From Pseudomonas sp. CCI4.2 (GTDB lineage: Bacteria > Pseudomonadota > Gammaproteobacteria > Pseudomonadales > Pseudomonadaceae), in the NCBI RefSeq assembly GCF_034350045.1, contig NZ_CP133781.1, forward strand, positions 1,766,001-1,830,000: a DNA stretch of 64,000 nucleotides. The letters are read 5' to 3'. Made by a program: the position numbers and the translations under genes. The notes under the pieces are model-generated. The model worked only from the letters and a program-made list of their open reading frames with translations, did not search any database and was not told the DNA's origin. The stretch's first letter is position 1. Each line of letters starts with the position of its first letter. Of this stretch, positions 9,366 to 19,201 are shown piece by piece.

Positions 9366-9773
9366 TGTGGGAGCAGGCTTGCCTGCGAACAGACCCATCA
9401 TCACGCCGTCGATTTCAGCCGGAAAACCTGGGTCGCGCGCAATGACGCTTTCGTTGGCAAGCCAACTCCCACGGGGTGATTTGGGTCCGCACGAGCTCAG
9501 CGATGGCCGAATGTGTGGGAGCAGGCTTGCCTGCGAAGAGGCCCATCATCACGCCGTCGATTTCAGCCGGAAAACCTGGGTCGCGCGCAATGACGCTTTC
9601 GTTGGCAAGCCAATTCCCACAGGGTGATTTGGGTCCGCACGAACTCAGCGATGGCCGAATGTGTGGGAGCAGGCTTGCCTGCGAACAGGCCCATCATCAC
9701 GCCGCCGATTTCAGCCGAAAAACCTGGGTCGCGCGCAATGACGCTTTCGTTGGCAAGCCAACTCCCACGGGGG
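9366..9773. repeat. Three tandem 148-bp REP-containing units
   Basis: The motif TGTGGGAGCAGGCTTGCCTG starts at 9366, 9514 and 9662, exactly 148 bases apart. Each unit contains that arm, a spacer, the facing arm TTGGCAAGCCAACTCCCAC, and (units 1 and 2) a ~45-base tail with GGGTGATTTGGGTCCGCACG. The third unit is cut at about 9773. Units differ at only a few positions, so the amplification is recent. A single inverted, diverged copy of the core lies at 42482-42594. Confidence 0.92.
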
Positions 9774-9843
9774 GCTTCGGCGGATCTGGAAGAGTAGGCA
9801 CCTGATATTCATCGCAGTCTTCGGCAGTTCCTGCAGATTGGGA

Positions 9844-9946
9844 CGTAGGAGCGAAAGTGTTCGCGATCGGCTGCGAAGCGGTCGTAAACCTTGAATTCAG
9901 CATTTGGGACCGCTTAGCGATCCATCGGGGGCAGGTGCCCCTACAT
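9844..9946. repeat. Inverted REP-like pair
   Basis: CGTAGGAGCGAAAGTGTTCG with GATCGGCTGCGAAGCGGTCG faces GACCGCTTAGCGATCCATCG and GGTGCCCCTACA. A diverged member of the family found at 20611-20741 and 49299-49421. Confidence 0.65.
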
Positions 9947-10113
9947 CTTTAGTTGCCAATTATCTCTGCGCGCCAACTCATGTCGTAAACGCACCTTTGC
10001 GTGGCGTCCATAGGCATTTGGCCTGTCTGCGTCGGACCTACCATCGCATCCAAAGGGCGCTCTACAAGCCCTATCGATAAGCCAGGCGCAGCGCCGCCGC
10101 TGGGAGAACCGCG

Positions 10114-11367
10114 ATGTTCAGCAAGCTAGACCAAATCCAAGGTTATGACGATGCACTGTTGGCAGCGATGAATGCCGAGGAGCAGCGCCAGGAAGACCAT
10201 ATTGAGCTGATCGCTTCGGAAAACTACACCAGCAAGCGTGTGATGGAAGCCCAAGGCAGCGGCCTGACCAACAAATACGCAGAAGGCTACCCCGGCAAGC
10301 GTTACTACGGCGGCTGTGAACACGTCGACAAAGTTGAGCTGCTGGCCATCGAACGCGCCAAGCAATTGTTCGGCGCCGATTACGCCAACGTTCAGCCGCA
10401 CTCCGGTAGCCAGGCCAACGCCGCTGTTTATCTGGCCCTGTTGAATGCAGGCGATACCGTGCTGGGCATGAGCCTGGCCCACGGCGGTCACTTGACCCAC
10501 GGCGCCAAAGTCAGCTTCTCCGGCAAACTGTATAACGCTGTGCAATACGGCATCGATACCACGACCGGCTTGATCGATTACGACGAAGTCGAGCGGATTG
10601 CGGTCGAAAGCAAACCGAAAATGATCATCGCAGGCTTCTCGGCCTACTCTAAAACCCTGGATTTCCCACGTTTCCGCGCCATCGCCGACAAAGTGGGCGC
10701 TTACCTGTTCGTTGACATGGCCCACGTGGCCGGTCTGGTGGCTGCGGGTCTGTACCCGAACCCGCTGCCGTACGCTGACGTCGTGACCACCACCACGCAC
10801 AAAACCCTGCGCGGTCCACGTGGCGGTTTGATCCTGGCTAAAGCCAATGAAGAACTTGAGAAAAAATTCAACTCGGCGGTATTCCCAGGTGGCCAAGGCG
10901 GCCCGCTGATGCACGTCATCGCGGCCAAAGCCGTGTGCTTTAAAGAAGCCATGGAGCCCAGCTTCAAGGTCTATCAACAACAAGTGATCGACAACGCCCA
11001 AGCCATGGCGCAAGTGTTCATGGACCGTGGCTACGATGTCGTTTCCGACGGCACCGACAACCACCTGTTTTTGGTCAGCCTGATTCGTCAGGGCCTCACC
11101 GGTAAAGAAGCCGACGCAGCCTTGGGCCGCGCGCACATTACCGTGAACAAAAACTCGGTACCGAATGATCCACAATCGCCGTTCGTCACCTCAGGTCTTC
11201 GTATTGGCACCCCGGCGGTGACCACGCGCGGCTTCAAAGTGACCCAGTGCGTCGAGTTGGCCGGCTGGATTTGTGACATTCTCGACAACCTCGGCGATGC
11301 CGATGTCGAGGCCAATGTTGCCAGCCAGGTTGCAGCGCTGTGCACCGATTTCCCGGTTTATCGCTGA
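10114..11367 (+). CDS. glyA: Serine hydroxymethyltransferase
   Basis: 417 residues, normal length. Converts serine plus THF to glycine plus 5,10-methylene-THF and back. The PLP lysine is in [14 protein letters not shown] (Lys about 230). [14 protein letters not shown] and [10 protein letters not shown] are standard cofactor and substrate segments. It is the first gene of the sarcosine operon: only 15 bases separate it from soxB. Here it consumes the methylene-THF and glycine made by sarcosine oxidase to form serine. It probably corresponds to glyA1 of P. aeruginosa, whose operon is induced by sarcosine through SouR; no SouR site is claimed here. Confidence 0.96.
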   Translation: MFSKLDQIQGYDDALLAAMNAEEQRQEDHIELIASENYTSKRVMEAQGSGLTNKYAEGYPGKRYYGGCEHVDKVELLAIERAKQLFGADYANVQPHSGSQANAAVYLALLNAGDTVLGMSLAHGGHLTHGAKVSFSGKLYNAVQYGIDTTTGLIDYDEVERIAVESKPKMIIAGFSAYSKTLDFPRFRAIADKVGAYLFVDMAHVAGLVAAGLYPNPLPYADVVTTTTHKTLRGPRGGLILAKANEELEKKFNSAVFPGGQGGPLMHVIAAKAVCFKEAMEPSFKVYQQQVIDNAQAMAQVFMDRGYDVVSDGTDNHLFLVSLIRQGLTGKEADAALGRAHITVNKNSVPNDPQSPFVTSGLRIGTPAVTTRGFKVTQCVELAGWICDILDNLGDADVEANVASQVAALCTDFPVYR

Positions 11368-11382
11368 GTCAGGAGTAGATCC

Positions 11383-12633
11383 ATGCAGCATTACTCAGGC
11401 TTCGGCCTCTTCAAGCACTCCCTCAGCCATCATGAAAACTGGCAGAAAATGTGGCGCACGCCGACCCCGAAAAAAGTCTACGACGTGGTTATCGTCGGCG
11501 GCGGCGGGCACGGTCTGGCCACGGCTTACTACCTGGCCAAAGAGCACGGCATTACTAACGTGGCTGTGGTCGAAAAAGGTTGGTTGGGTGGCGGCAACAC
11601 CGCGCGCAACACCACCATCGTTCGCTCCAATTACTTGTGGGATGAATCGGCGCATTTGTACGAACACGCCATGAAGTTGTGGGAAGGTCTGTCGCAGGAC
11701 ATCAACTACAACGTGATGTTCTCCCAGCGCGGCGTCTACAACCTGTGCCACACCTTGCAAGACATGCGCGACTCGGAACGCCGAGTCAGCGCTAACCGTC
11801 TGAACGGCGTGGACGGCGAGTTGCTGAACCAGAAACAAGTCGCGGAAGAAATTCCTTACCTGGACTGCTCGAAAAACACCCGTTATCCGATCATCGGCGC
11901 CACCGTTCAGCGCCGTGGCGGCGTTGCCCGTCACGACGCCGTAGCCTGGGGTTTTGCCCGTGCCGCTGACGCCTTGGGTGTCGACCTGATTCAACAAACC
12001 GAAGTCATCGGTTTCCGTAAGGAAAACGGCGTGTGCATCGGCGTAGAAACCAACAAAGGCTTCATCGGCGCCAAGCGCGTCGGTGTGGTGACCGCCGGTA
12101 ACTCCGGACACATGGCCAAACTCGCGGGCTTCCGCCTGCCAATCGAATCTCACCCGCTGCAAGCGTTGGTGTCTGAGCCGATCAAACCGATTATCGACAG
12201 CGTGATCATGTCCAACGCGGTTCACGGCTACATCAGCCAGTCCGACAAGGGTGACTTGGTGATCGGTGCCGGTATCGACGGTTGGGTTGGCTATGGTCAA
12301 CGCGGTTCATACCCGGTGATCGAACACACGATTCAGGCCATCGTCGAGATGTTCCCGGTGTTGTCCCGTGTGCGCATGAACCGTCAGTGGGGCGGCATCG
12401 TCGATACCACGCCGGACGCTTGCCCGATCATTTCGAAAACCCCGGTGGGCAACATGTTTTTCAACTGCGGTTGGGGCACTGGTGGTTTCAAAGCCACGCC
12501 AGGTTCAGGCAACGTGTTCGCTGCCAGCCTCGCGAAAGGCGAAATGCACCCATTGGCAAAACCATTTTCCATCGACCGTTTCCATAACGGTGCGCTGATC
12601 GACGAACACGGCGCCGCGGCAGTCGCCCACTAA
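11383..12633 (+). CDS. soxB: Sarcosine oxidase subunit beta
   Basis: 416 residues. Flavoprotein subunit of heterotetrameric sarcosine oxidase, which demethylates sarcosine to glycine. A GxGxxG dinucleotide fold ([18 protein letters not shown]) lies near residue 30. [13 protein letters not shown] near residue 184 holds the His that carries the covalent FMN in characterised enzymes (inferred by similarity). [15 protein letters not shown] near the C-terminus is typical of DAO-family oxidases. Shine-Dalgarno AGGAG precedes the ATG. Followed by soxD after 14 bases. Confidence 0.96.
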   Translation: MQHYSGFGLFKHSLSHHENWQKMWRTPTPKKVYDVVIVGGGGHGLATAYYLAKEHGITNVAVVEKGWLGGGNTARNTTIVRSNYLWDESAHLYEHAMKLWEGLSQDINYNVMFSQRGVYNLCHTLQDMRDSERRVSANRLNGVDGELLNQKQVAEEIPYLDCSKNTRYPIIGATVQRRGGVARHDAVAWGFARAADALGVDLIQQTEVIGFRKENGVCIGVETNKGFIGAKRVGVVTAGNSGHMAKLAGFRLPIESHPLQALVSEPIKPIIDSVIMSNAVHGYISQSDKGDLVIGAGIDGWVGYGQRGSYPVIEHTIQAIVEMFPVLSRVRMNRQWGGIVDTTPDACPIISKTPVGNMFFNCGWGTGGFKATPGSGNVFAASLAKGEMHPLAKPFSIDRFHNGALIDEHGAAAVAH

Positions 12634-12647
12634 CAGGAGAAATACCT

Positions 12648-12962
12648 ATGTTGCACATCTTCTGTCCTCACTGTGGCGAACTGCGCTCTGAAGAGGAATT
12701 CCACGCCTCGGGCCAGGCTCATATCCCGCGTCCGTTGGACCCAAACACCTGCACCGATGCTGAGTGGGGCGATTACATGTTTTTCCGCGATAACCCACGC
12801 GGCTTACACCACGAGCTGTGGGATCACGTTGCCGGTTGCCGTCAGTACTTCAATGCGACCCGTGACACCGTGACCTACGAAATTCTCGAGACTTACCTGA
12901 TCGGCGAGAAACCGCAGTTCACCGCTAAAGCGGCTACTCCGGTATTGGGAGACAAGGCATGA
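12648..12962 (+). CDS. soxD: Sarcosine oxidase subunit delta
   Basis: 104 residues. Small zinc-binding subunit: CPHC at residues 6-9 and H-x3-C (DHVAGC) form the zinc site known in the family. DPNTCTDAEWGDYMF and FFRDNPRG are conserved. The stop overlaps the soxA start (ATGA at 12959-12962), indicating coupled translation of the complex. Confidence 0.95.
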   Translation: MLHIFCPHCGELRSEEEFHASGQAHIPRPLDPNTCTDAEWGDYMFFRDNPRGLHHELWDHVAGCRQYFNATRDTVTYEILETYLIGEKPQFTAKAATPVLGDKA

Positions 12963-15900
12963 GCCAGAACAATCGCCTGCCTAACGGTGGCCGTATCGAC
13001 CGTAGCAAGGTGCTGAACTTCACCTTCAACGGTCAGAGTTATCAGGGTTTCGAAGGCGACACACTGGCCGCAGCATTGCTGGCAAATGGCGTCGACATCG
13101 TTGGCCGTAGCTTCAAATATTCGCGTCCTCGCGGGATTTTCGCCGCCGGCTCCGAAGAGCCGAACGCGGTGTTGCAGATCGGTTCGACCGAAGCCACGCA
13201 AATCCCCAACGTGCGCGCCACACAACAAGCGCTGTACCAGGGTTTGGTCGCCACCAGCACCAACGGCTGGCCAAGCGTAAACACCGACGTGATGGGGATT
13301 CTCGGTAAAGTCGGCGGCAAGCTGATGCCGCCGGGCTTCTACTACAAAACCTTCATGTACCCGCAATCGTTCTGGATGACCTACGAGAAGTACATTCGTA
13401 AGGCCGCAGGTCTTGGCCGTTCGCCGACCGAAAACGACCCTGACACCTACGATGCGATGAACCATCATTGCGACGTGCTGATTGTGGGCGCGGGACCTGC
13501 CGGTCTGGCTGCTGCGTTGGCTGCCGGTCGCAGCGGCGCTCGGGTCATCCTCGCTGATGAACAGGAAGAATTCGGTGGCAGTCTGCTCGACAGCCGTGAA
13601 AGCCTGGATGGCAAACCCGCAGCCGAATGGGTCGCCACCGTACTGGCTGAGCTGAAAAGCCTGCCGGACGTGATCCTGTTGCCACGCGCCACCGTCAACG
13701 GCTACCACGACCATAACTTCCTGACCATTCACGAACGCTTGGCCGATCACCTCGGTGACCGTGCGCCCATCGGCCAAGTACGTCAGCGTATGCACCGGGT
13801 TCGCGCCAAACGCGTTGTGTTGGCGACCGGTACTCACGAGCGTCCACTGGTTTACGGCAACAACGACGTGCCGGGCAACATGCTGGCTGGCGCTGTTTCC
13901 ACCTACGTGCGTCGTTACGGCGTGGCACCGGGCAAAAAACTGGTGCTGTCGACCAACAACGATTACGCCTACCGCGTTGCATTGGATTGGCTCGACGCCA
14001 GCCTGCAAGTGGTGGCCATCGCTGACGCCCGGAGCAATCCACGTGGCGCGTTGGTTGAAGAAGCACGGGCCAAAGGCATTCGGATTCTGACCTCCAGCGC
14101 CGTGATTGAAGTGCGTGGTACTAAGCGGGTGACTGCAGCGCGGATTGCCGCCATCGACGTCAAAGGCCATCGCGTGGCCAGCCCTGGCGAGTGGCTTGAT
14201 TGCGACTTGGTCGGCAGCTCAGGTGGCTACAGCCCCATCGTGCACTTGGCCTCCCATTTGGGCGGCAAGCCGATCTGGCGTGAAGACATCCTCGGTTTCG
14301 TACCGGGCGAAGCACCGCAAAAACGCGTGTGCGTTGGCGGCATCAACGGCGTGTTCGGCTTGGCTGATGCCTTGGCCGATGGCTTTGAAGGCGGCGCTCG
14401 CGCAGCCAATGAAGCGGGCTTCAAGATCGTTGAAGGCACACTGCCCAAAGCGCTGACCCGGTTGGAAGAGCCGACACTGGCGCTGTTCCAGGTCCCGCAT
14501 GAAAAAGCCACTGCACGGGCGCCGAAGCAATTCGTCGACCTGCAAAACGACGTCACCGCCGCCGCCATTGAACTGGCGACCCGCGAAGGCTTCGAGTCGG
14601 TTGAACACGTCAAACGCTACACCGCACTGGGTTTCGGTACCGACCAAGGCAAGCTCGGCAACGTAAACGGCCTGGCCATTGCGGCCCGCTCGTTGAACAT
14701 GTCGATCACCGAAATGGGCACCACGATGTTCCGCCCGAACTACACCCCGGTGACCTTCGGCGCCATCGCCGGCCGTCACGCCGGCCACATCTTCGAGCCT
14801 GTTCGCTTCACCGCGCTGCACGCCTGGCACGTTAAAAATGGCGCCGAATTCGAAGACGTCGGTCAATGGAAGCGTCCGTGGTATTTCCCGAAAAACGGTG
14901 AAGACCTGCACGCAGCGGTTAGCCGTGAATGCAAGGCCGTGCGCGCCAGCGTTGGCCTGCTGGATGCGTCTACTCTGGGCAAAATCGACATTCAAGGACC
15001 GGATGCTCGTGAGTTTCTCAATCGCATCTACACTAACGCTTGGACCAAGCTCGACGTGGGCAAGGCGCGTTATGGACTGATGTGTAAAGAAGACGGCATG
15101 GTCTTCGACGACGGCGTTACCGCTTGCCTCGCCGATAACCACTTCCTGATGACCACCACCACCGGCGGCGCTGCACGCGTACTGCAATGGCTGGAAATCT
15201 ATCAGCAGACCGAATGGCCAGACCTGAAGGTGTACTTCACGTCCGTAACTGACCATTGGGCAACCCTGACCTTGTCTGGCCCGAACAGCCGCAAGCTGCT
15301 CAGCGAAGTCACCGACATCGATCTGGAGAAGGACGCTTTCCCGTTCATGACCTGGAAAGAAGGCTTGGTCGGTGGCGTACCGGCTCGGGTGTTCCGTATC
15401 TCGTTCACCGGTGAGCTGTCTTACGAAGTAAACATCCAGGCCGACTACGCCATGGGCGTTCTGGAAAAAATCATCGAAGCGGGCAAGCAGTACAACCTGA
15501 CCCCGTATGGCACCGAAACCATGCACGTGCTGCGGGCCGAGAAGGGTTTCATCATCGTCGGCCAAGACACCGACGGCTCGATGACCCCGGACGACTTGAA
15601 CATGGGCTGGTGTGTGGGTCGGACCAAACCGTTCTCGTGGCTGGGCTGGCGTGGCATGAACCGCGAAGATTGCGTGCGTGATCAACGTAAGCAGTTGGTG
15701 GGGCTCAAGCCGATCGATCCGACCAAATGGCTGCCAGAAGGTGCGCAGTTGGTGTTCGACACTAAACAGTCGATCCCGATGACCATGGTTGGACACGTGA
15801 CCTCGAGTTACACCAATGGCACGCTGGGTTATTCGTTTGCACTGGGTGTTGTGACCGGCGGCCTCAAACGCATGGGTGAAAGGGTGTTCGCACCGTTGGC

Positions 15901-15976
15901 CGATGGCAGCGTGATTGAAGCCGAAATTTGCTCCTCGGTGTTCTTCGATCCCAAAGGCGAACAGCAGAACGTTTGA
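12959..15976 (+). CDS. soxA: Sarcosine oxidase subunit alpha
   Basis: 1005 residues, full length. The N-terminal ~100 residues form a ferredoxin-like Fer2_4 domain; the NAD(H)/FAD fold follows with GAGPAGLAAALAAG near residue 174-187; the C-terminal ~380 residues are a GcvT-like aminomethyltransferase domain that binds THF and receives the methyl carbon as methylene-THF. The last part contains the typical FTGELSYEVNI and TPYGTETMHVLRAEKGF segments. The very long open frame on the opposite strand (14219-16195) is a shadow of this gene. Confidence 0.96.
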   Translation: MSQNNRLPNGGRIDRSKVLNFTFNGQSYQGFEGDTLAAALLANGVDIVGRSFKYSRPRGIFAAGSEEPNAVLQIGSTEATQIPNVRATQQALYQGLVATSTNGWPSVNTDVMGILGKVGGKLMPPGFYYKTFMYPQSFWMTYEKYIRKAAGLGRSPTENDPDTYDAMNHHCDVLIVGAGPAGLAAALAAGRSGARVILADEQEEFGGSLLDSRESLDGKPAAEWVATVLAELKSLPDVILLPRATVNGYHDHNFLTIHERLADHLGDRAPIGQVRQRMHRVRAKRVVLATGTHERPLVYGNNDVPGNMLAGAVSTYVRRYGVAPGKKLVLSTNNDYAYRVALDWLDASLQVVAIADARSNPRGALVEEARAKGIRILTSSAVIEVRGTKRVTAARIAAIDVKGHRVASPGEWLDCDLVGSSGGYSPIVHLASHLGGKPIWREDILGFVPGEAPQKRVCVGGINGVFGLADALADGFEGGARAANEAGFKIVEGTLPKALTRLEEPTLALFQVPHEKATARAPKQFVDLQNDVTAAAIELATREGFESVEHVKRYTALGFGTDQGKLGNVNGLAIAARSLNMSITEMGTTMFRPNYTPVTFGAIAGRHAGHIFEPVRFTALHAWHVKNGAEFEDVGQWKRPWYFPKNGEDLHAAVSRECKAVRASVGLLDASTLGKIDIQGPDAREFLNRIYTNAWTKLDVGKARYGLMCKEDGMVFDDGVTACLADNHFLMTTTTGGAARVLQWLEIYQQTEWPDLKVYFTSVTDHWATLTLSGPNSRKLLSEVTDIDLEKDAFPFMTWKEGLVGGVPARVFRISFTGELSYEVNIQADYAMGVLEKIIEAGKQYNLTPYGTETMHVLRAEKGFIIVGQDTDGSMTPDDLNMGWCVGRTKPFSWLGWRGMNREDCVRDQRKQLVGLKPIDPTKWLPEGAQLVFDTKQSIPMTMVGHVTSSYTNGTLGYSFALGVVTGGLKRMGERVFAPLADGSVIEAEICSSVFFDPKGEQQNV

Positions 15977-16018
15977 CGATTTCGGTGGGGCGGCTTGTCT
16001 GGGACACCTCGTGTCTGA

Positions 16019-16108
16019 TTCGCAGGCAAGCCTGCTCCCACAGGATCGCAGGCATTCACACATGTTATGTCTGACACCACCTCTGTGGGAGCAGGCTTGC
16101 CTGCGAAG
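16019..16108. repeat. Inverted REP-like pair inside the sox operon
   Basis: CGCAGGCAAGCCTGCTCCCACAG and TGTGGGAGCAGGCTTGCCTG face each other across ~40 bases, in the 192-bp gap between soxA and soxG. Same core as the tandem units at 9366-9773. Confidence 0.8.
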
Positions 16109-16168
16109 GGGCATTAGCCACAACACAGACGTCGTGTTCAACAGCGGAAAGTATTGAAAAGGTGCTCT

Positions 16169-16801
16169 ATGACCACAGCCAACGTTTACCAACAACGGCC
16201 AACGACCGGTGAAAAAGCCGAGTCACCGTTGTTTCATGCCGACCTCGGCAGCCTGGTCGGCAAGGGTCGTAATAACCCTGGGGTGATCCTGCGCGAGAAA
16301 AAATTGCTGGGTCACCTGACCCTCCGTGGCGATGGCCACGACGCAGCGTTCGCCGCAGGCGTACACCAAGCTTTGGGTATGGAATTGCCGGGTCCGCTAA
16401 AAGTCGTTATCAGCGGCGAAAGCTCGCTGCAATGGCTGGGTCCAGATGAATGGCTGCTGATTGTTCCCGGCGGTGAAGAGCTGGGCGCTGAGCAGCGTCT
16501 GCGCGAAGCATTGGTCGGGCATCACATCGCCGTGATCAACGTCAGCGGTGGGCAAAGCTTGCTGGAACTCACTGGGCCGAAAGTTCGCGAACTGCTGATG
16601 AAATCCACCAGCTACGACGTGCACCCGAATAACTTCCCGGTGGGTAAAGCTGTAGGCACCGTGTTCGCCAAGTCGCAATTGGTGATTCGTCATACCGGCG
16701 AAGACACCTGGGAATTGGTCATCCGCCGCTCGTTCTCCGATTACTGGTGGATGTGGCTGCAAGATGCCAGCGCTGAGTATGGGTTGAGTATTCAAGGCTA
16801 A
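16169..16801 (+). CDS. soxG: Sarcosine oxidase subunit gamma
   Basis: 210 residues. Accessory subunit of heterotetrameric sarcosine oxidase, distantly related to GcvT. LQWLGPDEWLLIVP and NVSGGQSLLELTGPKVRELL are family signatures, as is the C-terminal SFSDYWWMWLQDA. The ATG at 16169 follows AAAGGTG at proper spacing; an in-frame ATG at 16154 lacks it. It is separated from soxA by a REP pair, unlike the tight spacing of the other sox genes. Confidence 0.93.
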   Translation: MTTANVYQQRPTTGEKAESPLFHADLGSLVGKGRNNPGVILREKKLLGHLTLRGDGHDAAFAAGVHQALGMELPGPLKVVISGESSLQWLGPDEWLLIVPGGEELGAEQRLREALVGHHIAVINVSGGQSLLELTGPKVRELLMKSTSYDVHPNNFPVGKAVGTVFAKSQLVIRHTGEDTWELVIRRSFSDYWWMWLQDASAEYGLSIQG

Positions 16802-16804
16802 TCA

Positions 16805-16891
16805 CTGTAGGACCGAATTCATTCGGGAAGCGGGCAACTGGTTTGACTGATGCACCGCGGCGCTCCACTCCCGAATGAATTCGATCCCACG
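16805..16891. repeat. Inverted REP-like pair between soxG and purU
   Basis: CTGTAGGACCGAATTCATTC faces CCCGAATGAATTCGATCCCA across ~45 bases. Same family as 7371-7460. Confidence 0.8.
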
Positions 16892-16917
16892 GGTCAATTG
16901 CAAACAAGGAACAGACA

Positions 16918-17775
16918 ATGAGCCGCGCCCCCGACACATGGATTCTGACTGCCGACTGCCCGAGCGTTTTAGGCACGGTGGACGCGGTGACCCGCTATCT
17001 GTACGAGCAGAATTGCTACGTCACCGAGCACCACTCCTTCGATGACCGGCTGTCGAGCCGGTTCTTCATCCGCGTTGAGTTTCGCCAGCCGGATGGCTTC
17101 GATGAGGAAGCATTCCGCGCAGGGTTGGCCGCGCGGGGTGAGGCTTTCGGGATGGCGTTCGAACTGACGGCGCCGAACTATCGGCCCAAAGTGGTGATCA
17201 TGGTTTCCAAGGCTGATCACTGCCTGAACGATCTGCTTTACCGTCAACGCATCGGGCAATTGTCAATGGACGTCGTTGCCGTAGTGTCCAACCATCCTGA
17301 CCTGGAACCCTTGGCCCGCTGGCACGATGTGCCTTATCACCACTTCGCCCTCGATCCCCATGACAAGGCCGCGCAAGAGCGTCAGGTGTGGCGGGTGATT
17401 CAGGAAACAGGCGCCGAATTGGTGGTGCTCGCGCGTTACATGCAGGTGCTATCGCCTGAGCTGTGCCGTCGTCTCGACGGCTGGGCGATCAATATTCACC
17501 ACTCGTTACTGCCCGGTTTCAAAGGCGCAAAACCGTACCATCAGGCTTACAACAAGGGCGTGAAACTGGTCGGTGCAACCGCGCATTACATCAACAACGA
17601 CCTCGACGAAGGCCCGATCATTGCCCAGGGCGTCGAAGCGGTCGATCACAGCCACTATCCCGAAGACCTCATCGCCAAAGGCCGAGACGTCGAGGCCCAG
17701 ACATTGGCCAAGGCAGTGGGTTATCACATCGAACGAAGGGTGTTTTTGAACGCCAATAGGACAGTAGTCTTGTAA
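16918..17775 (+). CDS. purU: Formyltetrahydrofolate deformylase
   Basis: 285 residues. Hydrolyses 10-formyl-THF to THF and formate. The N-terminal ACT domain (residues 1-80, LTADCPSVLGTVDAV) senses glycine/methionine in the E. coli enzyme. The C-terminal formyltransferase fold has NIHHSLLPGFKGAKPY with the catalytic Asn-His and a distal DLDEGPI with the catalytic Asp. In this operon it recycles THF loaded with carbon from sarcosine. GGAA-type Shine-Dalgarno before ATG at 16918. Confidence 0.95.
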   Translation: MSRAPDTWILTADCPSVLGTVDAVTRYLYEQNCYVTEHHSFDDRLSSRFFIRVEFRQPDGFDEEAFRAGLAARGEAFGMAFELTAPNYRPKVVIMVSKADHCLNDLLYRQRIGQLSMDVVAVVSNHPDLEPLARWHDVPYHHFALDPHDKAAQERQVWRVIQETGAELVVLARYMQVLSPELCRRLDGWAINIHHSLLPGFKGAKPYHQAYNKGVKLVGATAHYINNDLDEGPIIAQGVEAVDHSHYPEDLIAKGRDVEAQTLAKAVGYHIERRVFLNANRTVVL

Positions 17776-17788
17776 CACCGAGGTGGGG

Positions 17789-17839
17789 CCTTCGCAGGCA
17801 AACCTGCTCCTGTGGGAGCAGGCTTGCCTGCGAAGGCCG
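17789..17839. repeat. Compact inverted REP-like hairpin
   Basis: GGCCTTCGCAGGCAAACCTG and CAGGCTTGCCTGCGAAGGCC are nearly adjacent, giving a hairpin of about 20 bp stem between purU and fdhA. Confidence 0.8.
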
Positions 17840-17921
17840 CGCCGCCTAAGTGTCATGAATGCGCTGTCAGGATTGGCAACGCATTTACACCGCTACATAA
17901 CAACAATAGCGAGGTGAAAGC

Positions 17922-19121
17922 ATGTCTGGTAATCGTGGTGTGGTGTATCTCGGCGGCGGCAAAGTCGAAGTACAAACAATCCCTTTCCCGAAAATGGAAA
18001 ACCCGCAAGGCAAACGTATCGACCATGGTGTGATTTTGCGTGTGGTATCGACCAACATTTGCGGCTCAGACCAACACATGGTTCGCGGCCGGACCACGGC
18101 GCAGACTGGTCTGGTGCTGGGTCATGAAATCACTGGCGAAGTGATCGAAGCCGGTCGCGACGTTGAAAACCTCAAAGTCGGCGATTTGGTGTCGGTTCCG
18201 TTCAACGTGGCGTGTGGCCGTTGCCGCAGCTGTAAAGAACAGAACACTGGCGTGTGCCTGACCGTTAACCCGGCGCGTCCGGGCGGTGCTTACGGTTACG
18301 TCGACATGGGTGATTGGGTCGGAGGCCAAGCTGAGTTCGTGCTGGTGCCGTACGCCGATTTCAATCTGCTGAAACTGCCAGATCGCGACGCTGCGATGGA
18401 AAAAATCCGCGACCTGACGTGCTTGTCCGACATTCTGCCGACCGGTTATCACGGCGCAGTCACTGCCGGCGTTGGTCCGGGCAGCACGGTGTATGTCGCC
18501 GGTGCCGGTCCTGTCGGTCTGGCGGCTGCTGCCTCGGCGCGGTTGCTGGGTGCTGCGGTGGTAATCATCGGCGACGTGAACCCTATTCGCCTTATTCACG
18601 CCAAGGCTCAGGGCTTTGAAATCGCTGACCTGTCGTTGGACACTCCGCTGCACGAACAAATTGCCGCCCTGCTGGGCGAGCCTGAAGTGGATTGCGCCGT
18701 TGACGCCGTGGGCTTTGAAGCGCGGGGTCACGGTCATGCCGGTGCCAAACACGAAGCGCCAGCAACCGTACTGAACTCATTGATGGGCGTGGTTCGCGTT
18801 GCCGGCAAAATCGGTATTCCGGGCCTGTACGTGACGGAAGATCCAGGCGCTGTGGATGCCGCTGCAAAAATGGGCAGCCTGAGCATTCGTCTGGGCTTGG
18901 GTTGGGCTAAGTCTCACAGCTTCCACACTGGCCAAACTCCGGTCATGAAGTACAACCGCCAACTGATGCAAGCCATCATGTGGGACCGCATCAAAATCGC
19001 TGACATCGTGGGTGTTGAAGTCATCAGCCTCGACGAAGCCCCACGCGGTTACGGCGAGTTCGATGCAGGTGTACCGAAGAAATTCGTGATCGATCCGCAC
19101 AAGCTGTTCAGCGCGGCGTAA
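17922..19121 (+). CDS. fdhA: Glutathione-independent formaldehyde dehydrogenase
   Basis: 399 residues. NAD-dependent zinc alcohol dehydrogenase family; the P. putida enzyme oxidises formaldehyde to formate without glutathione. ICGSDQHMVRGRT holds the catalytic-zinc Cys, GHEITGEV the zinc His, CGRCRSCKEQNTGVC the four structural-zinc cysteines (residues about 98-112), and GAGPVGLAAAA the NAD fold. It removes formaldehyde released by GbcA and by sarcosine oxidase. Clear terminator downstream. Confidence 0.95.
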   Translation: MSGNRGVVYLGGGKVEVQTIPFPKMENPQGKRIDHGVILRVVSTNICGSDQHMVRGRTTAQTGLVLGHEITGEVIEAGRDVENLKVGDLVSVPFNVACGRCRSCKEQNTGVCLTVNPARPGGAYGYVDMGDWVGGQAEFVLVPYADFNLLKLPDRDAAMEKIRDLTCLSDILPTGYHGAVTAGVGPGSTVYVAGAGPVGLAAAASARLLGAAVVIIGDVNPIRLIHAKAQGFEIADLSLDTPLHEQIAALLGEPEVDCAVDAVGFEARGHGHAGAKHEAPATVLNSLMGVVRVAGKIGIPGLYVTEDPGAVDAAAKMGSLSIRLGLGWAKSHSFHTGQTPVMKYNRQLMQAIMWDRIKIADIVGVEVISLDEAPRGYGEFDAGVPKKFVIDPHKLFSAA

Positions 19122-19137
19122 GGTTTCACCGGTAACA

Positions 19138-19166
19138 AAAAGGGCGCCTGATGGCGCCCTTTTTTG
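19138..19166 (+). terminator. Rho-independent terminator after fdhA
   Basis: AGGGCGCC TGAT GGCGCCCT at 19141-19160 followed by a run of T. It ends the glyA-sox-purU-fdhA block. Confidence 0.9.
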
Positions 19167-19201
19167 TGCCCGCAGATCTCGCTTCCTTGACCTCACGGCT
19201 A

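Larger units (their letters stand above)
9347..10113. other. Repeat-rich intergenic region and glyA leader
   Basis: 767 bases without a gene. It contains three tandem 148-bp units (9366-9773), a second REP pair (9844-9946) and ~165 bases of unique leader before glyA. The leader has no recognisable riboswitch. The open frames that run through the tandem units are artefacts of the repeat. Confidence 0.7.

Noticed and set aside
9366..9773. CRISPR-like array
   Set aside because: Whole 148-bp units repeat, including what would be spacers, and the motif is a REP family scattered through the window; no cas genes.
9202..9805. Open frames with internal repeats (repeat protein?)
   Set aside because: The repetition comes from the 148-bp REP units; no start signal, and the units are non-coding repeats found elsewhere in intergenic sites.
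9947..10113. Glycine or THF riboswitch before glyA
   Set aside because: No conserved core of a known riboswitch could be found in the leader.
10126..11175. Minus-strand open frame of 349 codons
   Set aside because: Antisense to glyA, no family features.
12893..14170. Minus-strand open frame of 425 codons
   Set aside because: Shadow of soxD/soxA; no start context and no recognisable domain.
14219..16195. Minus-strand open frame of 658 codons
   Set aside because: Lies wholly across soxA; its sequence is the codon-bias shadow of a GC-rich gene and has no family signature.
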